Source: Aquidulcibacter paucihalophilus | GTDB lineage: Bacteria; Pseudomonadota; Alphaproteobacteria; Caulobacterales; Caulobacteraceae | Length of the DNA stretch: 64,000 nt | Assembly (NCBI GenBank): GCA_030285985.1 | Contig: CP127384.1 | Location: forward strand, 976,001-1,040,000 | Reading direction: 5' to 3' | Part shown: positions 17,135 to 26,376 of the stretch, one piece after another | Position numbering within the stretch: the first letter of the stretch is position 1 | Layout: the number at the start of each line of letters is the position of its first letter | The notes under the pieces: model-generated | What the model saw: the letters and a program-made list of their open reading frames with translations, nothing else | Database searches by the model: none | What the model was told of the DNA's origin: nothing | Made by a program: the position numbers and the translations under genes

Positions 17135-18934
17135 ATGCGCCTTTCCCGCCTCGCCCTTCTGCTCTCCGGTTGCGCCCTGACGGCGCTGGCCTCGCCTGTG
17201 TTGGCGCAGGATGCGCCGATTGTGGTGCCGCCGCCTGCAGCGTCCGCAATCGTGATCCAGAATGAGGCGGCGGCCCCGGTTTCACCTGTCGCCGTTGCCA
17301 TTCCCGCCGAGTGGTCGCCGGTCCCGGCCGATGAGTTGGGCCGGACCGCCTATGGCCTCTATCTGTCCGGACGACTGGCCGCCTTCCGGGGCGACACCGT
17401 CATGGGCGCTGATCTGCTGGCCCAGAGCCAGGCCCTGACCCCGGAGCAGCCTGTCGTGGGCGAGGAAGCCTTCCGGTCGGGCCTGTTTGCCGGGGACCTC
17501 GAGACGCTGGCTGAGCTCGCCCCCTCGGTTCAGGACACGCCGTTGCTGGCGGAGGCCGCGCGGCTGGTCGTGATCGTGGACGACCTGAACAATGGAGACG
17601 CCTCGGCCGGACTGTCCATCCTTCGGCAGCAGCCCTTCGCCGAGCCGTTCGAGACCATCGGGCGATACATCCTGCCGTCGGTCGCGGCGGCGGCTGGCGA
17701 CTGGGACCTCGCCCTGGCGCCGGTCACGGCACCGTCCACCGACATCGACTCGCTGGTGCTGCGCCATCAACGGGTGAGGCTGCTGGAAATTCGCCGGCGC
17801 AATGCGGAGGCCGAGGCGGAGTACCGCGCGCTAACGGCCTCGATGCTGGGCGCGCAGTTGTTCTCCGCGGACTTCGGTCGGTTCCTGGAGCGCCGCGGAC
17901 GGCGCGATGAGGCGCTCGCCATCTATGAGGCTTCGCTGACCGGTTCGTCGCCGGACCCTGAGGCCCTTGTGGGCCGTTCGCGGGTGCTGGACCGCGCCGC
18001 GGCGCCGTCCCTGCCGACGATCCGCGAGAACGCCGCCTTCGCCATCAAACTGGCGGCAATCCAGTCGGCCGAACGCCGCGAACGCGATGTCGCTGCCATT
18101 TTCCTGCGTCTCGCCGACAGCCTCGGGCAGGATGACGAGGTATCGCTGCGGATGGGGCTGAGCCTGGTGTCGCTCGGCCATGAGACCTCGGCCCGCGAGG
18201 CGTTCAGTCGCGTGAGCAGTGCCAATCCGATCCTGTATGCGGGTGCGCAGTTCGGCCTCGGGCTGAGCTTCCAGCGGGGTCAGATGTACGACGAGGCGCT
18301 CGCCGCCTACCGCCGCGCGGACACTGCCGCCCCCGGCCAGATGGAAGTCATCCTGCGCCTGAGCCAGCAGCTCATCGCCATGGACCGCCAGGAGGACGCC
18401 CTGGCCGTCCTGAACCGGCCCCAGGTAAATGTCGTCGGACAGCCCGCTGAACTGCGCTTCCTGCGCGGTGCCACACTGGAAGCGCTCGGCCGGATCGACG
18501 AGGCGGAAGCCGAGCTCTGGGCTGCGCTTTCGGCCGCGCCGGACAATCCCACCATCCTGAATACGCTCGGCTATATGTGGGTCGACAGCGGCCGACGCGT
18601 CGAGCAGGGGGCCGAGATGCTGGCCCGGGCCCACGCCGCCGAGCCCGAGAACGGCAACATCCAGGATTCGCTTGGCTGGGCCCAGTTCCGGCAGGGTCAG
18701 TACGACGTCGCCGTCGAAACCCTCGAGGGTGCCGTCAGCAAGGAGCCCGCCAATGCCGAGATCAACGATCACCTCGGCGACGCCTACTGGCAGGTCGGCC
18801 GGACGCGCGAGGCCCAGTGGCAGTGGAACCGCGTGCTGACGCTCGATCCGGACGCCGAACGCCGCGCCGAGGTGGAGCAGAAGCTGGCCAAGGGTCTGAC
18901 GATCGCGCCGCCGGTGGCCGCCGGCCAGTCCTGA
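17135..18934 (+). CDS. Exported tetratricopeptide-repeat protein
   Basis: A 599-residue protein with signal peptide MRLSRLALLLSGCALTALAS ending near VLAQ, followed by many TPR-like units. The clearest are in the C-terminal half: GLGLSFQRGQMYDEALAAYR, LEALGRIDEAEAELWAALS, DSLGWAQFRQGQYDVAVETL and DHLGDAYWQVGRTREAQWQW. It probably acts as a periplasmic or lipid-anchored scaffold in envelope assembly. Similar TPR proteins sit next to ispE in other alphaproteobacteria, as I recall. The ispE start lies 3 bp after its stop. Confidence 0.85.
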   Translation: MRLSRLALLLSGCALTALASPVLAQDAPIVVPPPAASAIVIQNEAAAPVSPVAVAIPAEWSPVPADELGRTAYGLYLSGRLAAFRGDTVMGADLLAQSQALTPEQPVVGEEAFRSGLFAGDLETLAELAPSVQDTPLLAEAARLVVIVDDLNNGDASAGLSILRQQPFAEPFETIGRYILPSVAAAAGDWDLALAPVTAPSTDIDSLVLRHQRVRLLEIRRRNAEAEAEYRALTASMLGAQLFSADFGRFLERRGRRDEALAIYEASLTGSSPDPEALVGRSRVLDRAAAPSLPTIRENAAFAIKLAAIQSAERRERDVAAIFLRLADSLGQDDEVSLRMGLSLVSLGHETSAREAFSRVSSANPILYAGAQFGLGLSFQRGQMYDEALAAYRRADTAAPGQMEVILRLSQQLIAMDRQEDALAVLNRPQVNVVGQPAELRFLRGATLEALGRIDEAEAELWAALSAAPDNPTILNTLGYMWVDSGRRVEQGAEMLARAHAAEPENGNIQDSLGWAQFRQGQYDVAVETLEGAVSKEPANAEINDHLGDAYWQVGRTREAQWQWNRVLTLDPDAERRAEVEQKLAKGLTIAPPVAAGQS

Positions 18935-18937
18935 ACC

Positions 18938-19804
18938 ATGGCCGCGATCGCCCGGCTCGCCCCGGCCAAGATCAATCTGTTCCTGCACGTCGGACCCCTT
19001 GAGGCGGACGGCTATCACCCGCTGGCCAGTCTGGTCGTCTTCGCCGACGTCGGCGACCGGCTGACGGTCGAGCCGGCGGAGCGCCTGTCGCTGACGGTCA
19101 CCGGCCCGTTCGCCGGCGCGCTCGAAGGCGAGGGCGACAATCTGGTGCTGCGGGCGGTGCGGGCGCTGGGCGCGGCGGCCGGGATCGGGGAACCGGGACT
19201 TCGCATCACCCTCGACAAGCAGTTGCCGGTGGCCGCCGGCCTGGGCGGCGGGTCGTCCGACGCCGGGGCGGCGCTCAAGCTGGCGCGCAATGCGCTGGGT
19301 TTGCCGCTGGACGATGCGGCGCTGGCGGAGATCGCCGCCGGCATCGGTGCCGACGGACCCATGTGCCTCCACGCCCGTGCCGCCTGGGCCGAGGGGCGGG
19401 GCGACGTCCTGACCTTTGAGGACGGCCTGCCGGCTCTGCCGGCCTTGCTGGTCAATCCGGGCGTGCCCTCCTCGACCGGGGGCGTCTATCGCGCCTTCGA
19501 CGAGGGCGTCGCGGGCCGGGCGGACCGGCCGGCATCGCCCTCGGCCCGGGATGCCGCCGCGGTCATCGACTGGCTGTCGGAGCAGCGGAACGACCTGCAG
19601 GCCCCCGCTGTGGCCCTGGCCCCCGCGATTGGCGAAGCGCTGGCAACGACAGCGGGCCTGCCCGGCGCGCGCCTGACCCGGATGTCGGGCTCGGGGGCCA
19701 CGGTCTTCGCCCTGTTCGATACGGCCGCCGCCGCCGAAGCCGCCGGGCGCTCACTTGCGGCCCTCCAGCCCGACTGGTGGGTCCGGCCGACGACCCTGCG
19801 GTAG
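18938..19804 (+). CDS. ispE: 4-diphosphocytidyl-2-C-methyl-D-erythritol kinase
   Basis: A 288-residue GHMP kinase of the MEP isoprenoid pathway that phosphorylates CDP-ME at the 2-hydroxyl. Seen: LAPAKINLFLHVGPLEADGYHPL at the N-terminus (substrate His and Lys), the ATP-binding PVAAGLGGGSSDAGAALKLA near residue 90 and the C-terminal GARLTRMSGSGATVFALFD. The length is standard. It starts 3 bp after the TPR gene and is surely co-transcribed with it. Confidence 0.96.
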   Translation: MAAIARLAPAKINLFLHVGPLEADGYHPLASLVVFADVGDRLTVEPAERLSLTVTGPFAGALEGEGDNLVLRAVRALGAAAGIGEPGLRITLDKQLPVAAGLGGGSSDAGAALKLARNALGLPLDDAALAEIAAGIGADGPMCLHARAAWAEGRGDVLTFEDGLPALPALLVNPGVPSSTGGVYRAFDEGVAGRADRPASPSARDAAAVIDWLSEQRNDLQAPAVALAPAIGEALATTAGLPGARLTRMSGSGATVFALFDTAAAAEAAGRSLAALQPDWWVRPTTLR

Positions 19805-19857
19805 CCGCCGGGCACCGCCTTAACCGTCGGCAAACGCGTCTCTGGCAGAGTGCCGGT

Positions 19858-20781
19858 ATGGAAACGCTCTCGCCCGCCTGGATCGCCGCGTTCGAAGCCG
19901 TGCTCAACAAGGTCCCGCTCGAGGATCGCGCCCGCCTTCACGCCCTCAAGGACACCGCCGCCGCCGCGGCTGCCGCCTCGGCCCCGCACTGGGATTTCGA
20001 CCAGCCCGGCCACCGGGCCGAAGAGGCCCTGGCCGAAGCCTTCGGCCCTGCGCTGACGGACGATCACCGCCGTGCGCTGGTCGCGCTGTGGGCGCTGGAG
20101 ATGCCGGCACGCATTCCGGCCGCCGACCTGCCGGGCACCGTCCTGGAGCTCTATCCGGAATGGATCCAGCGGCTCGCTGACTTCCTGACCGCCGCCGCCG
20201 ATCCCTATGACCGCGACTTCTGGGCCAAGGACGTGCGGATCTCGCTGGTGCTCAGCGTGCCCGGTGCCCGGACCCAGATGATCGACCTGAGCTCACCGAT
20301 GGGCCCGGGCCAGGTGCTGCGTCACGCCCGCGAAGGCTGGGGCTGGTCGGTGATCCCGGCCTATGCCGCCGCCCAGGCCTGGAAGCCCTGGCTGGAGGTC
20401 CATACCGAGAGCCGCGAGCTGTCTGATTTCAACGAGGCCGGCTGGGACCGCGCATGGGCCACGGCCGCCGAGATCTGCAAGCGCCGCCCGGAGATGGCCG
20501 GCATGCTGGGCTCCAGCTGGTTCTACGATCCGCCGCTGGAGCAGATCAGCCCGCGGCTGGCCTATCTGCGGCTCAACCTGCTGAAGCACGGGGCCTTCAT
20601 GGTGCATCAGGGGCCGGGTGAGATTCACACCCAGCGGGCCGCCACCTCATCGCCGACCCGCGCCGCCCTGATCGAGGCCGGCGAGTACACGGCCCGTTCG
20701 TGGATCGTCGCCTTCCCCCGCGCCGCCCTGATCAAATGGGCGGACGGGCGCAAGGCCGCGATGATGCGCGAAGCGGCGTAA
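19858..20781 (+). CDS. Conserved hypothetical protein, 307 aa
   Basis: A soluble protein without signal or TM segments; I do not recognise the family. It is rich in Trp and aromatic residues in the middle (YPEWIQRLADFLTAA, REGWGWSVIPAYAAAQAWKPW, GMLGSSWFYDPPLEQISPRL). The C-terminal third has GAFMVHQGPGEIHTQRAATS, a basic/Ser-rich stretch that could bind phosphate, and ends with ARSWIVAFPRAALIKWADGRK. It follows ispE on the same strand after 53 bp and converges on the polysaccharide deacetylase gene. Confidence 0.75.
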   Translation: METLSPAWIAAFEAVLNKVPLEDRARLHALKDTAAAAAAASAPHWDFDQPGHRAEEALAEAFGPALTDDHRRALVALWALEMPARIPAADLPGTVLELYPEWIQRLADFLTAAADPYDRDFWAKDVRISLVLSVPGARTQMIDLSSPMGPGQVLRHAREGWGWSVIPAYAAAQAWKPWLEVHTESRELSDFNEAGWDRAWATAAEICKRRPEMAGMLGSSWFYDPPLEQISPRLAYLRLNLLKHGAFMVHQGPGEIHTQRAATSSPTRAALIEAGEYTARSWIVAFPRAALIKWADGRKAAMMREAA

Positions 20782-20785
20782 GCGG

Positions 20786-21526
20786 TCAGGCGCGGGTCAC
20801 TGCGGCCCAAGCCGCGCCGACCGGCGCGATCTCCAGCCCGGCCGCCTTGGCCGCGTGCAGCACCCGGTCCAGATCGGCCGGGGTGCAGCCGTAGTCTGTG
20901 GGCCGGTCGCTCACGTCATGGCCATAGGCGGTCAGCCAGCCGTTCGAGGCGGCGGTTTGGGCCATCAGGCCTTCGAGGTCGTAGCCGGGGAGGCGGCGGC
21001 TTTCGAGGCCGATCGACTTGATCAGGGCCCGGTCCTCGCGGCCGGCGTTGACGCCGTCGCGGACGCCGCGGGCCATGGCGAAGCGCTCGCGCACCACGCG
21101 CTTGGCCCCCACGGTCGCATCGCCGAAGGGCCAGGCGAAGGTGGTCATGCGGTGGCCGTCCAGCCGCTCGCCCACCCAGGCGGCATTGGCGTCGAGGCTG
21201 AGCCGAAGGGCCTCGGCATCCATGCGCAGGGCGCTGGTGTGGCCGAAGGTGTGGCAGCCGACCTCGTGGCCGGCGGCGTGCAGCGCCTGCAGGTGCGGGA
21301 CCTGGAACTGGTCGCGGTCCATGTTGATCCCGTCGGCGAGGCCGCCGCAGACATAGTAGGTGGCTTTCACCCCGTGGTCGGCGAGGATCGGCCCGGCCTC
21401 GGTCCAGGCGCTGGCGGGGAAGTCGTCGAAGCTCAGCGAGAAGACCCCGCGCGCCGGCGCGATGGTCACCGGGTCGATGTCGAGATAGCGCGCGGCCCGC
21501 CGGCGCATCTGGTCGATCTGCTTCAT
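20786..21526 (-). CDS. Polysaccharide deacetylase family (NodB homology) protein
   Basis: A 246-residue CE4-type protein. The catalytic metal motif is [13 protein letters not shown] near residue 30 (Asp-Asp) with [12 protein letters not shown] near 92 (HxxxH). A substrate-groove strand, [13 protein letters not shown], follows near 128, and a late His in TAYGHDVSD. No signal peptide is seen, so it may act on a cytosolic or lipid-linked sugar, removing N- or O-acetyl groups. Which polymer is served is unknown. It is divergent from glyQ. Confidence 0.88.
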   Translation of the reverse strand: MKQIDQMRRRAARYLDIDPVTIAPARGVFSLSFDDFPASAWTEAGPILADHGVKATYYVCGGLADGINMDRDQFQVPHLQALHAAGHEVGCHTFGHTSALRMDAEALRLSLDANAAWVGERLDGHRMTTFAWPFGDATVGAKRVVRERFAMARGVRDGVNAGREDRALIKSIGLESRRLPGYDLEGLMAQTAASNGWLTAYGHDVSDRPTDYGCTPADLDRVLHAAKAAGLEIAPVGAAWAAVTRA

Positions 21527-21642
21527 ACGGCGGTCATAGCCCGGGGGCGCTTAAGGAAGGGTTTGGCGGGCCTTCGCCTTGCCCGCAAAGGGCCGCCCGT
21601 CTAGGGTCCGCGCCTCTCATTTTGCGACTGCGAACAGCCTCT

Positions 21643-22530
21643 GTGACAACCGAACCGCTCGCCTTCCAGGACCTGATCCTGACGCTCCACAAATACTGGG
21701 GCGATCAGGGCTGCGCGATCCTGCAGCCCTATGACATCGAGGTCGGGGCGGGGACGCTGCATCCGGCGACTGTGCTGAGGGCGCTGGGGCCGCGTCCGTG
21801 GAAGGCCGCCTATGTCCAGCCGTCGCGGCGGCCCGGTGATGGCCGCTATGGCGAAAATCCGAACCGGCTCCAGCACTATTACCAGTATCAGGTGATCCTG
21901 AAGCCGAACCCGGACGACCTGCAGGCCCTGTACCTCGGCTCGCTGGCGGCGATCGGGATCGATCCGAAACTGCACGACATCCGCTTCGTCGAGGACGACT
22001 GGGAGAACCCCACGGTCGGGGCCTGGGGGCTGGGCTGGGAGGTCTGGTGCGACGGGATGGAGGTGACCCAGTTCACCTATTTCCAGGGCGTGGGCGGGAT
22101 CGAGGTCGACGTGGTCTCGGGCGAGCTGACCTACGGGCTGGAGCGTCTGGCCATGTACGTCCAGGGCGTCGACAACGTCTACGACCTGAAGTTCACCAAG
22201 GAGGGCCTGACCTATGGCGAGGTCTTCCTCGAGAACGAGCGCCAGCAGTCGGAGGCCAATTTCCACGGCTATGACGTCGACGGGCTGAAGCGCCGGTTCG
22301 AGGACATGGTCGGCGAGGTCGGCCGTTTGCTGGCGATGAAGGGGCCGCAGGATCAGGCGCTGGTGCTGCCGGCCTATGACCAGGTGCTGAAGGCCAGCCA
22401 TCTGTTCAACCTGATGGACGCGCGCGGGGCGATCGCCGTGGCGGAACGCCAGAGCTACATCGGGCGGATCCGCGATCTCTGCAAGGCTTGCGCGACCGAA
22501 TGGGTCGAGCAGGAAAGGGGGCGCGTCTGA
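21643..22530 (+). CDS. glyQ: Glycine-tRNA ligase alpha subunit
   Basis: A 295-residue catalytic subunit of the alpha2beta2 bacterial glycyl-tRNA synthetase. It contains [20 protein letters not shown], then [20 protein letters not shown] (motif 2 region) and [20 protein letters not shown]. The GTG at 21643 (reading [10 protein letters not shown]) gives the usual N-terminus; a TTG 21 bp upstream is the longer alternative. Its stop overlaps the glyS start (TGATG). Confidence 0.97.
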   Translation: MTTEPLAFQDLILTLHKYWGDQGCAILQPYDIEVGAGTLHPATVLRALGPRPWKAAYVQPSRRPGDGRYGENPNRLQHYYQYQVILKPNPDDLQALYLGSLAAIGIDPKLHDIRFVEDDWENPTVGAWGLGWEVWCDGMEVTQFTYFQGVGGIEVDVVSGELTYGLERLAMYVQGVDNVYDLKFTKEGLTYGEVFLENERQQSEANFHGYDVDGLKRRFEDMVGEVGRLLAMKGPQDQALVLPAYDQVLKASHLFNLMDARGAIAVAERQSYIGRIRDLCKACATEWVEQERGRV

Positions 22531-24620
22531 TGGCCCAGCTGCTGATCGAACTGTTCTCCGAAGAGATCCCGGCCCGCATGCAGGGCGGGGCGGCGCGCGA
22601 CCTCGAGCGGATGGCCGCCGAGCGGCTGAAGGCCGCCGGGCTGACGTATGACGCCCTGACGACCTTCGCGGGGCCGCGGCGGCTGACGCTGGTGGTCGAG
22701 GGGCTGCCGGCGGCGACGCCCGACCGGGAGGAAGAGGTCAAGGGACCGCGGGCCAATGCGCCGGAACAGGCGCTGGAGGGCTTCCTGCGGAAGACCGGCC
22801 TGACCAAGGACCAGCTGGTCGAGCGGGACGGCGTCTTCTTCGCCGTGCTCAGCAGCAAGGGCCAGCCGACGGCGGCCCTGATCCCGGAGATGGTCGACCA
22901 GATCGTGCGCGGCTTCCCCTGGCCCAAGTCGATGCGCTGGGGTTCGGGCACGCTGCGCTGGGTGCGGCCGCTGAAGCGGATCGTCGCCCTGTTCGACGGC
23001 CATGTCGTGCCGTTCGAGATCGACGGCATTCAGAGCGGCGACCTGACCGAGGGGCATCGCTTCCTCGGCTGCGGCCGGGCTTTCGCGGTCAAGGATTTCG
23101 CGGACTATCGGGCGAAGCTGGAGAGCGATTTCGTCCTGCTGGACGCGGCCGACCGGCGGCTGAGGATCCTCGAGGCGGCCCGGAAGGTCTGTGCCGACAA
23201 GGGCCTCGCCCTCGTCGATGACGACGGCCTGCTGGACGAGGTGGCGGGGCTGGCCGAATGGCCGACGCCGATCCTCGGCGACATGGACCCGGCCTTCCTC
23301 ACCCTGCCGCCCGAGGTGGTCCGGCTGTCGATGAAGGTGCACCAGAAATACTTTGCGGTGCGCGATCCGGCGAAACACGGCCTGGCCCCGCATTTCGTGG
23401 TCGTGGCCAATGTCGAGGCGACCGATGGCGGCAAGGCGCTGGCCGCCGGCAACAGCCGCGTGCTGTCGGCCCGTCTGGATGACGCCCGCTTCTTCTGGGA
23501 CGAGGACCTGAAGACCGGCTTCGACGTCTGGGCGAAGAAGCTGGAGGGCGTGACCTTCCACGCCAAACTGGGGACGCTGGCCGAGCGGGTCGAGCGGATC
23601 GCTGCCCTGGCGCGTGAGATCGCGCCGCTGGTCGGAGCCGATCCGGATCAGGCCGAGGCCGCGGCCAAGCTGGCCAAGGCTGATTTGTCGGCCGCCATGG
23701 TCGGTGAGTTCCCTGAACTTCAGGGCGTCATGGGCGGCTACTACGCCCGCGCCGCTGGCCACCCGGACGCCGTCGCCGACGCCGTGCGCGATCACTACAA
23801 GCCGCAGGGACCGGCGGACTCGGTGCCAACTGCGCCGCTGACGGTGGCTGTGGCGCTGGCCGACAAGCTGGACACGCTGGTCGGGTTCTTCGCGATCGAT
23901 GAGAAGCCGACGGGGTCGAAGGATCCGTTCGCGCTGCGACGGGCGGCGCTGGGGGTGATCCGGCTGGTGCTGGAAGCCGGCGTAAGGCTTCCGCTGACCA
24001 AGCTCATTATTAGGTGGGTTGAGCAGAACTCCGGAAAGCCAGTGCTTTCAGATCCTCAGCTCGCTTCGCAGGCGATCAACGTGAAAATGGACCTGCCGGG
24101 CTTCTTCGCCGACCGCCTGAAGGTTCTCCTCCGTGATCAGGGCAAGCGTCACGACCTCGTCGACGCCGTCTTCGCGCCAATCGACGGCAAGGCCGACGAC
24201 GACCTCGTCCGCATCGTGCGGCGGGTGGAGGCGCTGGACGGCTTCCTCGCCACGGACGACGGGGCCAATCTGCTGGCCGGGTACAAGCGGGCGTCCAACA
24301 TCCTCAAGGCCGAGGAGAAGAAGGGGGCCGTGCCGACCGGCGAGGCCCTGACCGGCCTGCCGGGACAGCCGGAGCAGGAGACCGCCCTGGCGCTCGCCGC
24401 CGCCGCCGCCGCGACGGCCGTGGACGCCGCCCTGGAGACCGAGGATTTCGCCGCCGCCATGACCGCGCTTTCGCGGCTGCGGGCGCCGGTGGACGCCTTC
24501 TTCGACAAGGTGATGGTCAATTCGGACGTCGCCGAGGAGCGGGACAACCGGTTGAAACTGCTGGGGCAGGTCCGCAGCGTCATGGGCCGGGTGGCGGACT
24601 TCGGGATGATCGGGGGGTAG
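22530..24620 (+). CDS. glyS: Glycine-tRNA ligase beta subunit
   Basis: A 696-residue beta subunit that binds tRNA-Gly and supports the catalytic alpha subunit. It begins [20 protein letters not shown] and contains EGHRFLGCGRAF, MKVHQKYFAV, ARFFWDEDLKTGFD, TFHAKLGTLAERVERI, and the HD-like ALADKLDTLVGFFAIDEKPTGSKDPFALRRAALG. It ends with the anticodon-binding-like helical region VMVNSDVAEERDNRLKLL. It starts at an ATG sharing one base with the glyQ stop. Confidence 0.97.
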   Translation: MAQLLIELFSEEIPARMQGGAARDLERMAAERLKAAGLTYDALTTFAGPRRLTLVVEGLPAATPDREEEVKGPRANAPEQALEGFLRKTGLTKDQLVERDGVFFAVLSSKGQPTAALIPEMVDQIVRGFPWPKSMRWGSGTLRWVRPLKRIVALFDGHVVPFEIDGIQSGDLTEGHRFLGCGRAFAVKDFADYRAKLESDFVLLDAADRRLRILEAARKVCADKGLALVDDDGLLDEVAGLAEWPTPILGDMDPAFLTLPPEVVRLSMKVHQKYFAVRDPAKHGLAPHFVVVANVEATDGGKALAAGNSRVLSARLDDARFFWDEDLKTGFDVWAKKLEGVTFHAKLGTLAERVERIAALAREIAPLVGADPDQAEAAAKLAKADLSAAMVGEFPELQGVMGGYYARAAGHPDAVADAVRDHYKPQGPADSVPTAPLTVAVALADKLDTLVGFFAIDEKPTGSKDPFALRRAALGVIRLVLEAGVRLPLTKLIIRWVEQNSGKPVLSDPQLASQAINVKMDLPGFFADRLKVLLRDQGKRHDLVDAVFAPIDGKADDDLVRIVRRVEALDGFLATDDGANLLAGYKRASNILKAEEKKGAVPTGEALTGLPGQPEQETALALAAAAAATAVDAALETEDFAAAMTALSRLRAPVDAFFDKVMVNSDVAEERDNRLKLLGQVRSVMGRVADFGMIGG

Positions 24621-24641
24621 GGCGCGAGCCCCCACCACATC

Positions 24642-24834
24642 CGCTATCGTCATTCCGGGCGAAGAGACGCGAAGCGGCTCGAAGACCCGGAACCCAGCGG
24701 CGCCGCGACGGCGGCGAAACACGGGCGGTCCCAAGCAAGTCGACCCGGTAACACCGCGCTCCCGACAGGTTCGCGCTCGCGCGCGCCGCTGGGTTCCGGG
24801 TCTCCGCTGCGCTTCGCCCGGAATGACGATAGCG
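24642..24834. repeat. 193-bp palindromic intergenic repeat, copy 1
   Basis: It is bounded by a perfect 19-bp terminal inverted repeat: CGCTATCGTCATTCCGGGC at 24642-24660 and its complement at 24816-24834. Inner inverted blocks AGACCCGGAACCCAGCGGCG (24683-24702) and its near complement (24784-24803) extend the palindrome. Its left half is matched by the reverse complement of the right half of the copy at 26171-26353, and vice versa. It has no coding capacity, so it resembles a MITE or large REP-type element. The rest of 24621-25121 holds one further hairpin and no gene. Confidence 0.8.
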
Positions 24835-24980
24835 GGCGGGGGTGCGCAGGGCGGCCCGCAGCTCTCCCGGAAAAAATCGCGAAAAGCTGCCTTCTCGACC
24901 CTCTTTGCGCGTGGGCTATGCGCAGCTGACCTGTGGAGTTCACCGCGCCTGGGGCGGTCGCGGGGGTGTGGATTGTCAAA

Positions 24981-25011
24981 GACCGGCGGCGCTCCGGGGA
25001 GCGCCGGGGTC
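24981..25011 (+). terminator. GC-rich hairpin followed by T-rich tail; possible end of a small RNA
   Basis: The inverted repeat GACCGGCGGCGCTCC / GGAGCGCCGGGGTC (one bulge) is followed by TATTTTAC. It lies 360 bp after the glyS stop, too far for a simple glyS terminator given the repeat between them. It could be the end of a small transcript from 24.85-25.0 kb, but no good promoter was found. Confidence 0.35.
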
Positions 25012-25121
25012 TATTTTACGGTGGCCGGGACGGGCGCCAGGCTGAAATATTTCGCGGAGGGGCGAGAAGGAAGCTTCGGGGGTCGGAAGGGGAGCGAGGA
25101 TCGGGGGCGGGATGGGAGGCT

Positions 25122-26114
25122 TCAGCGGCCCAGAACCGGCTGGTCCATGAAGGCGGCGTCCAGTCCGTAGGTCGCGAACCTTGCGAGGCGCTCGCGCAGC
25201 CGACCATGAGCCGCAGGTTCGGTGCCGATGCGGTCGGGCCCGGGCAGGAACTGGTTTTCGGCACGGAAGGTCCAGGCGGCGACCTTGAGGCCGGCGGCGT
25301 GGGCGTCGGCGATCAGAGCGGTCGGGGCGGCGGGGGCCGGTTCGATCAGGGCCGTGTCGATGCCGATCCAGTCAGCGTATCGCGCGATGTCGGCGAGGCC
25401 GGCGGGTGTGGCCATGGCGGCGTAGCTCAGGTCCGGGCGGTCGGCCGGGCCGCCGCCGGAGGCGACCAGCTGCAGCAGGGGCGTGGCGATACGGGCGCGC
25501 AGGCGCTGCAGGGGGGCGACCTCGAAACACTGGACGATCACAGGGGCGTCGGCGCCGGTCAGGCCGCGGCGTTCGAGCGTGGCGACGAAGACGTCCTCCA
25601 TCGGCAGGCCGAGGGCGGCGAAATACGACGGGTGTTTCAGCTCGGGCGCGATCCCGACGCCCGCCGCAGCGGCGATGTCCAGCACCTCGTCGAAGGTCAG
25701 GATCGGCTCCTGTCCGTCGAAGGCGGTGTTGGCCGGGCGCAGCTCGGGCAGGCGTTCGCGGGCGCCCAGGGTCTTCAGCTCGGCGAGGGTGAAGTCCTCG
25801 GTGAACCAGCCGGTGACGGTTTCGCCGTCGATGGTCTTCCTGGCGCGGCGGTCGGTGAATTCGGGGCGGGCGGCGACGTCGGTGGTGCCCCCGATCTCGT
25901 TCTCATGGCGCACGATCAGGACGCCGTCGCGGGTCATGACCAGATCGGGTTCGATAACGTCGGCGCCCTGTTCGATGGCCCGATCATAGGCCGCGCGGGT
26001 GTGCTCGGGCCGTTCGCCCGAGGCCCCGCGGTGGGCGATGATCAGAGGGTGGGTCTGGGCCAGCGCGGGGCTCGCGGTGAGGAGGACGAGGGTCAGCAGG
26101 ATGAGCCGGATCAT
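25122..26114 (-). CDS. Glycerophosphodiester phosphodiesterase, exported
   Basis: A 330-residue GDPD enzyme that hydrolyses deacylated phospholipids to glycerol-3-phosphate and alcohol. Signal peptide MIRLILLTLVLLTASPALAQ; active-site start PLIIAHRGASGERPEHTRAAY near residue 24; metal ligands in GADVIEPDLVMTRDGVLIVRHE near 50-70; GIAPELKHPSYF near 160. The long periplasmic GlpQ type is indicated. It is bracketed by two oppositely oriented copies of a palindromic repeat of about 190 bp, an unusual setting. Confidence 0.93.
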   Translation of the reverse strand: MIRLILLTLVLLTASPALAQTHPLIIAHRGASGERPEHTRAAYDRAIEQGADVIEPDLVMTRDGVLIVRHENEIGGTTDVAARPEFTDRRARKTIDGETVTGWFTEDFTLAELKTLGARERLPELRPANTAFDGQEPILTFDEVLDIAAAAGVGIAPELKHPSYFAALGLPMEDVFVATLERRGLTGADAPVIVQCFEVAPLQRLRARIATPLLQLVASGGGPADRPDLSYAAMATPAGLADIARYADWIGIDTALIEPAPAAPTALIADAHAAGLKVAAWTFRAENQFLPGPDRIGTEPAAHGRLRERLARFATYGLDAAFMDQPVLGR

Positions 26115-26170
26115 GCCCCGGGGATAGGGGCGAGCGGTGACGGGGGGATGACGGCGGTTGTTTCTGCTTT

Positions 26171-26353
26171 CGTCATTCCGGGCGGAGCGCAGCGAAGACC
26201 CGGAACCCAGCGGCGCGCGAGAGCGCGAAGCTGTCGGGAGCATCGATGGCGGCGATCCATTCGCACAGGCCGGTGTTTCGCCGCCGTCGCGGCGCCGCTG
26301 GGTTCCGGGTCTCCGAGCCGCTGCGCGTCTCTGCGCCCGGAATGACGATAGCG
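26171..26353. repeat. 183-bp palindromic intergenic repeat, copy 2 (inverted relative to copy 1)
   Basis: It is bounded by CGTCATTCCGGGCG at 26171-26184 and CGCCCGGAATGACG at 26334-26347, the latter extended by ATAGCG. The inner blocks GACCCGGAACCCAGCGGCG and CGCCGCTGGGTTCCGGGTC repeat those of copy 1. The half containing CGGCGGCGAAACA in copy 1 reappears here as its complement near 26277-26289, so the two copies face each other across the phosphodiesterase gene. Confidence 0.8.
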
Positions 26354-26376
26354 GTGGGGGTGGCGCCGGGGGCGCC

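Noticed and set aside
14569..17301. A 910-codon minus-strand frame over UDG and ETF-QO
   Set aside because: ETF-QO on the plus strand is complete with FAD and Fe-S motifs; the reverse frame is a compositional artefact.
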